Origin: Pseudomonadota bacterium
Lineage (GTDB): Bacteria > Pseudomonadota > Alphaproteobacteria > Rhizobiales > Methylopilaceae
Length of the DNA stretch: 13,235 nt
Assembly: GCA_023430145.1 (NCBI GenBank)
Contig: JAEZCD010000168.1
Location: 1-13,235, forward strand
Reading direction: 5' to 3'
Numbering within the stretch: position 1 is the stretch's first letter; each line of letters opens with the position of its first letter. Shown piece after piece: positions 6,108 through 12,446 of this stretch. The notes beneath the pieces were generated by a model. The model was not told the DNA's origin. It was given only the letters and a program-made list of their open reading frames with translations, and did not search any database. Both the position numbers and the translations under genes were made by a program.

Positions 6108-7016
6108 TCACGCCGGCATGCAGCATTTCTTGAACTTCTTGCCGCTGCCGCAGGGGCAGGGATCGTTGCGCCCGACGCCCCGCCAGGGGTTCTTCACCGG
6201 CTCCTGCGGCTCGTAGAGCTCCTCGTCCAGCTCCGCATAGGCGTCAAGCGCTTCGAGGACGTCGTCGATATAGCCGAGGTTGAAGTGCTTCAGACGGGCG
6301 ACCTCGCCGGGCGCCTGTTCGGCCTCTGACAATGCCTCGTCGAACACGCTTTGCTCGTAAACAAGAGCAGGGATGCGATCCTCGTCCCAGGCTCGATGAA
6401 CGAGCGGGGCGAGGTCGCGATAGCCGAGGAGCGCGATGGCCACGAGCCAGCCGATCCAGGCGAAGTTGCAGTCCGCCGCCAAGTGCTCGGCGTAGAAGCG
6501 TTCGAGGAACGCGTGCATGCGCGCCTGCTCGATCCGCCCGTCGAAGGTGAGGAAGGTCGCCGCGCCAAGGCAGGCGTGACGGCCGAACTCGTCGATCGAC
6601 GGATCGGCGATGGCATCGAACAGCGCCTCGGCGTCGCCATCGAACGTGCCGATCAGAATGCGCGGCAGCGCGACGTTCGCGCAGTCGCCGACGAGGTCCT
6701 CGACGTATTCGGTCGGACGTCGCAGGAACCGCAGCAGCGGTGCGAAGGCCTGTTCCTGCCGGGCGGCGCCGAGGATGTGGATGCCGACGAAGAGCAGCTG
6801 TGCATCGCCGTCCGAGAGCGTCTCGCCGTCGCAAGCCCGGCGGAGGACGTCGAGCAGGTGAGGGCGAGCTTCGTCGATCCGCGTCGTGCAGACGTCGATC
6901 GACATCTCGTCCAGCTCGGGTGCGGTGGCGATGCGGCGGAGATGGTCCTCGATCCGGCCCGTCTTGTTGAACTTGCCGGTCCGCCGGATCAGCTCTTCGA
7001 GTTCTTCCTTCTGCAC
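6108..7016 (-). CDS. DUF1186 protein with C-terminal SEC-C zinc motif
   Basis: This 302-residue, acidic, helix-rich protein resembles the DUF1186 family, whose function is unknown. The C-terminus has a SEC-C zinc-binding motif, NDPCPCGSGKKFKKCC, with Cys287, Cys289, Cys298 and Cys299 in the CxC-x8-CC pattern, as at the end of SecA. It is preceded by an acidic stretch (ELDEELYEPQEP). The N-terminal KTGRIEDHLRRIA region and the repeated Leu/Ala helices suggest an alpha-solenoid-like body. The start is a GTG with GGGAG about 9 bases upstream. SEC-C motifs are often found in proteins that touch ribosomes or the secretion machinery, but I infer nothing firm here. It follows the ProW-like permease by 54 bases on the same strand, so it may sit at the end of that transcript without being functionally related. 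Confidence 0.85.
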   Translation of the reverse strand: MQKEELEELIRRTGKFNKTGRIEDHLRRIATAPELDEMSIDVCTTRIDEARPHLLDVLRRACDGETLSDGDAQLLFVGIHILGAARQEQAFAPLLRFLRRPTEYVEDLVGDCANVALPRILIGTFDGDAEALFDAIADPSIDEFGRHACLGAATFLTFDGRIEQARMHAFLERFYAEHLAADCNFAWIGWLVAIALLGYRDLAPLVHRAWDEDRIPALVYEQSVFDEALSEAEQAPGEVARLKHFNLGYIDDVLEALDAYAELDEELYEPQEPVKNPWRGVGRNDPCPCGSGKKFKKCCMPA

Positions 7017-7070
7017 GCAATCGCTCCCGAGGCCGTCGGTCCCCCGGCATAGCGAACGCGGGCGCCGGCG

Positions 7071-7907
7071 TCACCCCGCCCGCCGCGCCAGCGCCTGGCT
7101 CAGCCGGTCGATGACGATGGCGAGGGCGACGATGGCGAGGCCGCCGACGAAGCCCTGGCCGCTGTCGTTGCGCTGCAGCCCGAGCAGCACGCTCTCGCCG
7201 AGGCCGCGGGCGCCGATCATCGAGGCGACGACGACCATGCCGAGCGCCAGCATCACCGTCTGGTTGAGGCCCTGAAGGACGCTCGGCCAGGCGAGCGGCA
7301 GCTCGACGCGGGCGAGAATCTGGCCCGAGCCGGCGCCCAGCGTCGCGGCGGCGTCGACCGCGCTCCTGTCGACTTGGCTGAGGCCGAGATCGGTCAGCCG
7401 GACGATCGGCGGCATGGAATAGATCACCGTCGCCATCAGAGCCGGCACCTTGCCGAGGCCGAACAGCATGGCGACCGGCAGGAGATAGACGAAGATCGGG
7501 ATCGTCTGCATGAGGTCCAGCACCGGCAGCGCCACGGCCCGCAGCCGCTTGCTGCGCGAGAGCGCGATGCCGACCGGGATGCCGAGGGCGACCGTGATGG
7601 CGATGGCGACCGACAGGAGCGCCAGCGTCTGCATCGCCTGCTCCCACAGGCCGAGGCAGCCGATGCCGTAGAGGAGGCCGACGAGCACCAGCGATGGCCC
7701 GAGCCGGCGCAGCAGCACGAAGGCGAGCCCGAACACGGCGAGCAGCACCAGCGCCGGCGGTGCGTCCCGCAACAGTCCCTCGACGACGAGCAGCACCTGC
7801 AGCAGTGCCCGGCCGACAGCGTCGAAGCCGTCGCCGTAGCGGACCAGCAGCGCCGCGATGGCGTCGTTGACGAGGCGCCGGAGCGGGCCGCCGAGATCGA
7901 TGAACAT
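7071..7907 (-). CDS. proW: ProW-type glycine betaine/choline ABC transporter permease
   Basis: This is a 278-residue inner-membrane permease of the OpuA/ProU type. Hydrophobic segments lie at about 51-66, 70-85, 92-115, 126-148, 155-170, 212-232 and 252-266. The family segment LDLMQTIPIFVYLLP (130-144), the permease coupling loop DAAATLGAGSGQILARVELP (185-204) that contacts the ATPase, and GARGLG (232-237) are all present. The coupling loop implies that an ATPase partner exists. However, no ProV/OpuAA gene lies in the window: only 54 bases separate this stop from the DUF1186 start. It follows the ProX-type gene by 73 bases. That spacer contains a small hairpin (GGGCG/CGCCC on the minus strand) that may help keep binding-protein mRNA more abundant than permease mRNA. 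Confidence 0.92.
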   Translation of the reverse strand: MFIDLGGPLRRLVNDAIAALLVRYGDGFDAVGRALLQVLLVVEGLLRDAPPALVLLAVFGLAFVLLRRLGPSLVLVGLLYGIGCLGLWEQAMQTLALLSVAIAITVALGIPVGIALSRSKRLRAVALPVLDLMQTIPIFVYLLPVAMLFGLGKVPALMATVIYSMPPIVRLTDLGLSQVDRSAVDAAATLGAGSGQILARVELPLAWPSVLQGLNQTVMLALGMVVVASMIGARGLGESVLLGLQRNDSGQGFVGGLAIVALAIVIDRLSQALARRAG

Positions 7908-7980
7908 TCTGCGCGGGGCGCGAGACGCCCGACCGGATACCCGCGGCAGCCGAACAAGGCGGCCGGCGCGGGCCGGGCGG

Positions 7981-8988
7981 CTAGAGCTTCGCCCGCACGC
8001 GCTCGGCGACGTCCGCCGCCACCCAGGGCAGCCAGACGTCCTCGCGGGTCTTCAGGAAATATTTCGCCGCCTCCTCAGGCGAGGCGCCCGTGTTGCGCAT
8101 CTGCGCGAGCGCCGAGCTGATGATCTTGTTCGTCGTCTCGTAGGCGGTGAGGAAGGCGGTGAGGGTCGGCGCCGTCTTGGCGAACTCGGCATTGGCGCCG
8201 ACGATCACCTCGCTGACCGGGAAGGCGGTCGCCGCCGTCGGCCGGTCGGCGGCGAGCATCGCCTCCCAGGTGGCGCGGTCGAAGGGCGGCTCCTCCAGGA
8301 GATAGAGGTCGTGCTTGCCGAGCAGCCAGGTCGGCCCCCAATAGTAGAAGACGATCGGCCGCTTGCGGGCGATCGCCGATTCGACCGCCGCCGTCACCGC
8401 CTCGCCGGAGCCGGGCCGAAAATTGGTGAAGTCGCCGTCGAGCCCGTAGGCGATCAGCTTCTTGGTGTTGATCAGCTCGCACTGCCAGCCGGCGATGCAG
8501 TTGTGGAAGCGCCCCTTGCCGGGCTCCTCGGGATCCTCGAACAGCGCCTTGTGCTTCTTGAGGTCGGTGACCGACTTCAGGTCCTTGGCGGGTGCGCCGG
8601 GCCCCTCGACCACGTAGCGCGGGACGAACCAGCCCTCCTGCGCATCGGGAAAGTTCACGCCGAGGCTGACCGCCTTGCCGGCCTTCTCGGCATCGACCCA
8701 GGGTTGCGCCGGGTTGGCGGTCCAAATCTCCATGACGACGTCGATGTCGCCGCGGGCGAGGCCGGCGATCAGCGGGATGGTCTGCCCCGGGATCTGGTCG
8801 ACCTTGCAGCCATACCCCTCCTGGAGGATGAACATCGCCACGGCGTTGTGGAACCGGGCGCTGTCGTAGTCGAGCCCGGCGAAGACGATCGGCCGGTCGA
8901 GGTCGCACTTGGCTTGCGCGTGCGCGTTTCCGGCTGCGAGGGAGGCACCCGCCAGCGCGGCGGCGAAGACGAGACTGCGGAGCGACAT
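7981..8988 (-). CDS. proX: ProX-type periplasmic glycine betaine-binding protein
   Basis: This is a 335-residue binding protein of the OpuAC/ProX family with a Sec signal peptide (hydrophobic core about 5-20, likely cleavage after AHA at 22-24). The ProX-like aromatic cage can be placed: Trp89 in EIWTAN, Trp168 in the CIAGWQC loop, and Trp217 or Trp221 in FYYWGPTW. Cys164 and Cys170 flank Trp168, like the disulfide loop of E. coli ProX. This supports a quaternary-ammonium ligand such as glycine betaine or proline betaine. The exact ligand is not proven. The ATG at 8988 is preceded by a strong AGGAGAG site and starts the signal peptide, so longer reading frames upstream are rejected. It is followed by the permease gene and is likely the first gene of its transcript. 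Confidence 0.93.
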   Translation of the reverse strand: MSLRSLVFAAALAGASLAAGNAHAQAKCDLDRPIVFAGLDYDSARFHNAVAMFILQEGYGCKVDQIPGQTIPLIAGLARGDIDVVMEIWTANPAQPWVDAEKAGKAVSLGVNFPDAQEGWFVPRYVVEGPGAPAKDLKSVTDLKKHKALFEDPEEPGKGRFHNCIAGWQCELINTKKLIAYGLDGDFTNFRPGSGEAVTAAVESAIARKRPIVFYYWGPTWLLGKHDLYLLEEPPFDRATWEAMLAADRPTAATAFPVSEVIVGANAEFAKTAPTLTAFLTAYETTNKIISSALAQMRNTGASPEEAAKYFLKTREDVWLPWVAADVAERVRAKL

Positions 8989-9012
8989 GCCGGCTCTCCT
9001 GTGACCGCGATA

Positions 9013-9041
9013 GAACATCGGTAGAAGACGGCGCGGGTCAA
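9013..9041 (-). promoter_or_regulatory. Weak promoter candidate upstream of proX
   Basis: On the minus strand, TTGACC (9041-9036) is followed after 17 bases by ATGTTC (9018-9013), about 25 bases before the proX ATG. The -35 is good but the -10 is poor. The 119-base gap from the DinB-family gene makes a separate promoter plausible. Confidence 0.3.
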
Positions 9042-9107
9042 GGCCGAGCCTTCGTCCGGTGCCTTCCTTCTTCTCTCGGGCGGGCTGGAGCGGGGAGGGA
9101 GGAAGCC

Positions 9108-9623
9108 TCACCGCATGCCGATGCCGGTCTCGCGCTGGAAGACGATGAGGTCGAGCGAGGGGGCGGCGTCGCGGCCGCCGATCGCCGTCAGCAGGCCATG
9201 CACCTGGCCGCGATGATGCGTCTGGTGGTTGAAGATGTGCACCAGCGCCATCGCCAGCGGCTGCTCGATCGTCGCCGGGCTGCTGAGCGTCGTGTAGCGG
9301 ATCATCCCCGCGAGTTGCTCCGCGGACAGGCTCTCCACCCAGCCGGCGATGCGGGCATCCTCGGCCTCGCGCGCCGCCCGCAAGGGGGCGAGCTCCTCGA
9401 ACAGGATCGCATCGAGCCGGCTCGGCGCCTCGCCCGTGCCGGTGAAGCGCCGCATCCAGATGCGGTCGGCGACGAGGAGATGGTTCAGCGTGCCGTGCAC
9501 CGAGCCGAAGAAGGCCCCACGGTCGGCGCGATAATCCGCATCGGCGAGCCGCGCGGCGGCGTCGTAGATGCGCCCGTTCGCCCAGGCATTGTAGCCGGCG
9601 AACATGCGATAGAGGCGTTGCAT
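9108..9623 (-). CDS. DinB-family metal-dependent protein
   Basis: This 171-residue protein of the DinB/YfiT-like four-helix bundle superfamily has a likely metal triad of His48 (GTLNHLL) and His133 and His137 (HIFNHQTHHRGQ). Other typical features are the N-terminal YNAWANGRIYDA (11-22) and RIWMRRF (54-60). Members include thiol-dependent enzymes (for example mycothiol- or bacillithiol-dependent transferases) and many without known function. Alphaproteobacteria use glutathione, so the substrate here is open. GGGAA about 9 bases upstream supports the ATG. It is divergent from the GST-family gene with a 131-base gap. A shared thiol or stress theme with that GST is possible but only inferred from proximity. 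Confidence 0.9.
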   Translation of the reverse strand: MQRLYRMFAGYNAWANGRIYDAAARLADADYRADRGAFFGSVHGTLNHLLVADRIWMRRFTGTGEAPSRLDAILFEELAPLRAAREAEDARIAGWVESLSAEQLAGMIRYTTLSSPATIEQPLAMALVHIFNHQTHHRGQVHGLLTAIGGRDAAPSLDLIVFQRETGIGMR

Positions 9624-9754
9624 GGCGTTCCCGTTTCGATCTGCTCGACATTGGCGGGCGACGGCCCGTCCCGCCGCGGGCTTTGACCAAGTCGACGCCC
9701 TCCGGCAAGGGTTTTCCGACGGAAATCTTCACGCCCTCGCGAAGGAAGCGCGCC

Positions 9755-10435
9755 ATGTCGCGGACACTCTACGATCTCGCGGCCGCCGACGGCCGGCGCT
9801 TCAGCCCCTATTGCTGGCGCGCCAAGCTGGCGCTCGCCCACAAGGGCCTCGACGCCGCGACGGTGCCGGTCGGCTTCACCGAGATCCCGTCCATCCTCGG
9901 CGGCGGCCAGACGACGGTGCCGGTCCTCGACGACGGGGGCCGCGTGGTGCGCGACAGCTTCGCCATCGCCGAATATCTCGAGGATACCTATCCAGACCGG
10001 CCGTCGCTGTTCGGCGGCCAGGGCGGGCGCGGCATGGCGCGGCTGATCGAGGGCTGGAGCTTCGCCCTGCAGGCGCAGATCAGCGGGCTCATCACCCGGG
10101 ATATCTGGGCGGGGCTGAAGCCGCAGGATCAGGGCTATTTCCGGACATCCCGGGAGCAGCGCTTCGGGCGTTCGCTGGAGGCGGCGCAGGCCGGCCGCGA
10201 GGAGCGGCTCGAGGCGTTCCGCAAGTCGCTGCAGCCGATCCGCCACGCGCTGCAGCATGCGCCCTTCATCGGCGGCAAAACGCCGCTGTTCGCGGACTAC
10301 GTCCTCTTCGGCACCCTGCAATGGCCGCGCGTGGCGAGCGATTTCCGGCTGCGCGCCGAGGACGATCCGGTGACGGCGTGGTTCTCGTCGGTGGCCGACC
10401 TCCATGGGGGCCGAGGGAACCGGGTAAGAGAGTAG
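9755..10435 (+). CDS. Glutathione S-transferase family protein
   Basis: This 226-residue protein has an N-terminal thioredoxin-like GST domain (about 1-82) and a C-terminal helical domain. Glutathione-site features are FSPYCWRAKLALAHKGL (16-32), TVPVLDD (54-60, cis-proline loop) and RDSFAIAEYLEDTYPD (66-81, with the Asp-Ser pair). The N-terminal FSPYCWRA pattern recalls the GST subgroup that includes beta-etherase-like enzymes, but substrate cannot be assigned. The reading frame is open further upstream, to a TTG at 9683. I chose the ATG at 9755 because it has an AGGAAG site and starts directly at the first beta strand. A 13-base palindrome (TTTCCG-A-CGGAAA, about 9713-9725) lies upstream and might be an operator. 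The end (WFSSVADLHGG) looks complete for the family. Confidence 0.9.
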   Translation: MSRTLYDLAAADGRRFSPYCWRAKLALAHKGLDAATVPVGFTEIPSILGGGQTTVPVLDDGGRVVRDSFAIAEYLEDTYPDRPSLFGGQGGRGMARLIEGWSFALQAQISGLITRDIWAGLKPQDQGYFRTSREQRFGRSLEAAQAGREERLEAFRKSLQPIRHALQHAPFIGGKTPLFADYVLFGTLQWPRVASDFRLRAEDDPVTAWFSSVADLHGGRGNRVRE

Positions 10436-10440
10436 CACTC

Positions 10441-10530
10441 CGTCATTGCGAGGAGCGTCAGCGACGAAGCAATCCAGCTTTAGGGCGCTGGAAAGAGAAG
10501 CTGGATTGCTTCGCTTCGCTCGCAATGACG
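10441..10530. repeat. Palindromic MITE-like intergenic repeat
   Basis: The outer 12 bases CGTCATTGCGAG return inverted as CTCGCAATGACG at the right end. The inner arms GAAGCAATCCAGCTT (about 10466-10480) and AAGCTGGATTGCTTC (about 10498-10512) are also complementary, leaving a loop of roughly 17 bases. The two arms differ near the middle (AGGAGCGTCAGCGACG against a TTCGCTTCGCT stretch). I recognise this CATTGCGAG...GAAGCAATCC palindrome as a multicopy intergenic element in alphaproteobacteria. It carries no gene, so any movement would need help in trans. It lies between the GST gene and the ndk promoter. Confidence 0.85.
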
Positions 10531-10592
10531 AGGGGACAAGCGGCCCTGGGTGCGACGATTGCGTCCGCGGGCCGCCGGGCGTCCGTTTTCGC

Positions 10593-10621
10593 TTGTCCGT
10601 GGTATTCCACGCCGATATAAG
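10593..10621 (+). promoter_or_regulatory. Promoter of ndk with an inverted repeat in its spacer
   Basis: TTGTCC (10593-10598) and TATAAG (10616-10621) are separated by 17 bases, a good sigma70-type promoter about 40 bases before the ndk start. Inside the spacer lies the perfect inverted repeat CGTGG-TATT-CCACG (10598-10611). Bound by a protein, it would block the polymerase. No regulator is identified. Confidence 0.7.
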
Positions 10622-10661
10622 CCCGGCGATCTTTTTGGACTGTTGGTAAAGCAGGAAGCGC

Positions 10662-11084
10662 ATGGCCGTCGAGCGTACCTTCTCCATCATCAAGCCGGAT
10701 GCGACGCGCCGCAGCATCACCGGCAAGATCGTCGACCGGATCGAGAGTGCCGGCCTGCGCGTCGTCGCGCAGAAGCGTCTGCGCCTCAGCCGCGAGATGG
10801 CCGAAGGTTTCTACGCCGTGCATCGGGAGCGGCCGTTCTTCAAGGATCTCGTCACCTTCATGATCTCCGGCCCGGTGGTCGTGCAGGTGCTCGAGGGAGA
10901 GAATGCCGTCGCCAAGTACCGCGAGGTGATGGGCGCGACCAATCCGGCCAACGCGGCCGAAGGCACCATCCGCAAGGACTTCGCCGAGTCGATCGAGGCC
11001 AATTCGGTTCACGGCTCGGACGCCCCGGAGACGGCCAAGCAGGAGATCGCCTACTTCTTCGCAGAGACTGAAATCGTCGGGTAG
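10662..11084 (+). CDS. ndk: Nucleoside diphosphate kinase Ndk
   Basis: Ndk moves the gamma-phosphate of ATP to other nucleoside diphosphates through a phosphohistidine intermediate, keeping NTP and dNTP pools balanced. The 140 residues are the full family length. The N-terminal ERTFSIIKPDA (4-14), NPANAAEGTIRKDF (94-107) and the active-site motif NSVHGSD with His117 are present. AGGAAG (10653-10658) precedes the ATG at good spacing. A clear promoter lies upstream. Downstream, a hairpin begins at the last base of the stop codon, followed by a structured spacer to the TerC-family gene. No obvious terminator with a T-run separates them, so read-through is possible. Confidence 0.98.
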   Translation: MAVERTFSIIKPDATRRSITGKIVDRIESAGLRVVAQKRLRLSREMAEGFYAVHRERPFFKDLVTFMISGPVVVQVLEGENAVAKYREVMGATNPANAAEGTIRKDFAESIEANSVHGSDAPETAKQEIAYFFAETEIVG

Positions 11085-11176
11085 ACCGAAGGTCGGTCCC
11101 TCCGCAGCGGGACGGCCAGGGGCCGTCCGCCGAGCCGAGAAACCCGGAGCAGCCGGCGCGCGTTGCGCAGGCCGGC
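11084..11176 (+). promoter_or_regulatory. Hairpin-rich ndk-terC spacer (candidate structured leader)
   Basis: The 125-base spacer holds three stem-loops. GACCGA/TCGGTC (11084-11098, loop AGG) includes the last base of the ndk stop. GGACGGCC/GGCCGTCC (11110-11128, loop AGG) has 8 bp. GCCGGC-GCGC/GCGC-AG-GCCGGC (11152-11176) has a 10-bp stem with a 2-base bulge. A competing pair GTCCC/GGGAC (11096-11100 with 11109-11113) would break the first two. Mutually exclusive stems suggest a switch or attenuator. The conserved core of the Mn-sensing yybP-ykoY riboswitch, common before terC-like genes, is not recognisable. The hairpins may instead protect the ndk mRNA end. Confidence 0.45.
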
Positions 11177-11209
11177 CGAACGCAATCAAGAATCGGGAAG
11201 GTTGCGCCG

Positions 11210-11971
11210 ATGGGCTTCGACGATCCGAACTTCTATGTGGCACTGCTGAAGATCATCTGGATCAACATCCTGTTGTCCGGTGACAACGCCGTCGTCATCG
11301 CCATGGCCTGCCGCGGCCTGCCGGACAATCTGCGCAACAAGGGCATCTTCCTCGGTGCCGGCGCCGCCATCGGCCTGCGCATCCTCTTCACCTTCCTGAT
11401 CGTGCTGCTGCTCGACGTCCCGTATCTGAAGATCGTCGGCTCGCTGGCGCTGATCTGGATCGCCGTCCAGCTCCTGGCCCCGCACGGCGACGACGTCCAC
11501 AGCGAGAAAGAGGCGACCGACAATCTCTGGAAGGCGGTCGGCACTGTCGCCGTCGCCGACGTCGTCATGAGCCTCGACAACGTCATCGCCATCGCCGCCG
11601 CCGCGCAGGGCAACTGGCCGCTGATCATCATCGGCCTCCTGATCTCGATCCCGCTGATCATCGCCGGCTCGACGCTGGTCATGGCGCTCTTGACGCGCTT
11701 TCCGATCCTCGTCTGGGCCGGCGCCGGGCTGCTCGGCTGGATCGCCGGCGAGATGCTCGTCACCGATCCGGTCATCCTCGGATACTTCGGCGCGGCGCAT
11801 GCGCCGGCCGGGGCGAGCCCGGAGGCGATCATGGAGGCCGGCGACCACTTCGTGCACGACAACTTCTACTATCCGGCGGCGCTCGTCGGCGCGGTTCTCG
11901 TGCTCATCGTCGGCGGCTGGTATCGCCAGCGTAAGATCGCCGAGGGTGCGCACGAGCGCAGCCCCGCCTGA
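11210..11971 (+). CDS. TerC-family (YjbE/YkoY-like) membrane protein, putative metal exporter
   Basis: This 253-residue inner-membrane protein has about seven hydrophobic segments (around 10-31, 46-69, 73-90, 113-133, 137-160, 165-185 and 222-238). The two family signature motifs occur once in each half: LSGDNAVVIA with Asp25-Asn26, and SLDNVIAIA with Asp123-Asn124, which probably form the metal path. Relatives are linked to manganese export, often supplying metal to secreted enzymes, and to tellurite resistance. Manganese is the likeliest cargo but is inferred. GGGAAGG about 8 bases upstream supports the ATG. The His/Asp-containing loop near 206-218 (GDHFVHDN) could also bind metal. The upstream structured spacer may regulate it, and a strong terminator follows. 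Confidence 0.92.
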   Translation: MGFDDPNFYVALLKIIWINILLSGDNAVVIAMACRGLPDNLRNKGIFLGAGAAIGLRILFTFLIVLLLDVPYLKIVGSLALIWIAVQLLAPHGDDVHSEKEATDNLWKAVGTVAVADVVMSLDNVIAIAAAAQGNWPLIIIGLLISIPLIIAGSTLVMALLTRFPILVWAGAGLLGWIAGEMLVTDPVILGYFGAAHAPAGASPEAIMEAGDHFVHDNFYYPAALVGAVLVLIVGGWYRQRKIAEGAHERSPA

Positions 11972-12007
11972 CCTGGAAGATCTGACCTAGATGTGAAGGA
12001 CTGAACG

Positions 12008-12045
12008 ACACCCGCCGGGGCTCCTCCCGGCGGGTGTTGCCGTTT
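12008..12045 (+). terminator. Rho-independent-type terminator after the terC-like gene
   Basis: ACACCCGCCGGG (12008-12019) and CCCGGCGGGTGT (12026-12037) form a perfect 12-bp stem with a 6-base loop, followed by TGCCGTTT. The T-run is short and interrupted, but the stem is very strong and lies 36 bases after the stop codon. Confidence 0.85.
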
Positions 12046-12108
12046 GGCTATGGCGAAGGCTCGGGCGCCGCGGCACAAGAGCGTCGGATAGACTTTGGAG
12101 TAGATCGA

Positions 12109-12441
12109 ATGCCCCGCTGCGGCGTGCGGCCGTCTGGCCTGGTTCTCGGTGTTCTCGGCGGCCTCATGCTGCTGTCCGGCGGCGCCTTCGCGCAATCGGC
12201 CGAGTCCTCATTGACCAAGGAGCAGCTGCGGACCCGGATCCTAGACCTGTGCGTGATGACGGTCGCACCCAAGGTGGGGCCGAAAGTCGCGGTCGCGCCG
12301 ACCTGCAACTGTTACGCGCGGGGGGTTGCGCAGGCGATGAGTGCGGCGGACGCCGCCTACTTCGCCGAGCGGCGCGCGATCCCCTCCACGCTGCGCGAGC
12401 AGGCGGCCGCCGTCTACGCCAAGTGCGGCGGGCCGGCCTAG
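12109..12441 (+). CDS. Small secreted cysteine-containing protein of unknown function
   Basis: This 110-residue protein has a signal peptide with a hydrophobic core (about 10-22) and likely cleavage after AFA (26-28). The mature part of about 80 residues contains four cysteines: one in LDLCVMT, two in PTCNCYARG and one near the end in AKCGG. These could make two disulfides in the periplasm or bind a ligand. I do not recognise the family. GGAG (12097-12100) is well placed before the ATG; a longer frame from 12034 starts inside the upstream terminator and is rejected. The coding sequence ends tail to tail with purN, the two stop codons sharing the CTAG at 12438-12441. It stands alone between a terminator and purN, so its own promoter must lie within about 12038-12095. 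Confidence 0.8.
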   Translation: MPRCGVRPSGLVLGVLGGLMLLSGGAFAQSAESSLTKEQLRTRILDLCVMTVAPKVGPKVAVAPTCNCYARGVAQAMSAADAAYFAERRAIPSTLREQAAAVYAKCGGPA

Positions 12442-12446
12442 CCGGC
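12432..12446. promoter_or_regulatory. Short palindrome across the shared stop codons
   Basis: GCCGGC-CTA-GCCGGC is a 6-bp inverted repeat with a 3-base loop centred on the shared stop of the secreted-protein gene and purN. It might serve as a weak two-way terminator, but there is no T-run on either side and such GC-rich palindromes also arise by chance here. Confidence 0.3.

Noticed and set aside
9058..9107. Terminator downstream of the DinB-family gene
   Set aside because: A pyrimidine-rich and a purine-rich stretch can pair only imperfectly around a long loop. Support is too weak to call a terminator.
9683..9754. Upstream TTG start for the GST-family gene, adding 24 residues
   Set aside because: The extra residues are polar and unlike the GST fold. 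The ATG at 9755 has a good ribosome binding site and starts right at the first beta strand.
8989..9756. N-terminal extension of the ProX-type frame through the DinB-family gene region
   Set aside because: The frame is merely open. The ATG at 8988 has a strong ribosome binding site and begins a signal peptide, while the extension runs over the DinB gene in another frame.
10441..10530. CRISPR or insertion sequence
   Set aside because: It is a single imperfect palindrome with no spaced direct repeats and no transposase gene.
11085..11209. yybP-ykoY manganese riboswitch before the terC-like gene
   Set aside because: The conserved GGGGAGTAG-type segment and its partner loop are not seen. The region is kept only as a structured spacer of unknown type.
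12034..12108. Longer start for the small secreted protein
   Set aside because: It would begin inside the terminator stem and hide the signal peptide behind 25 polar residues. The ATG at 12109 has a well-placed GGAG.
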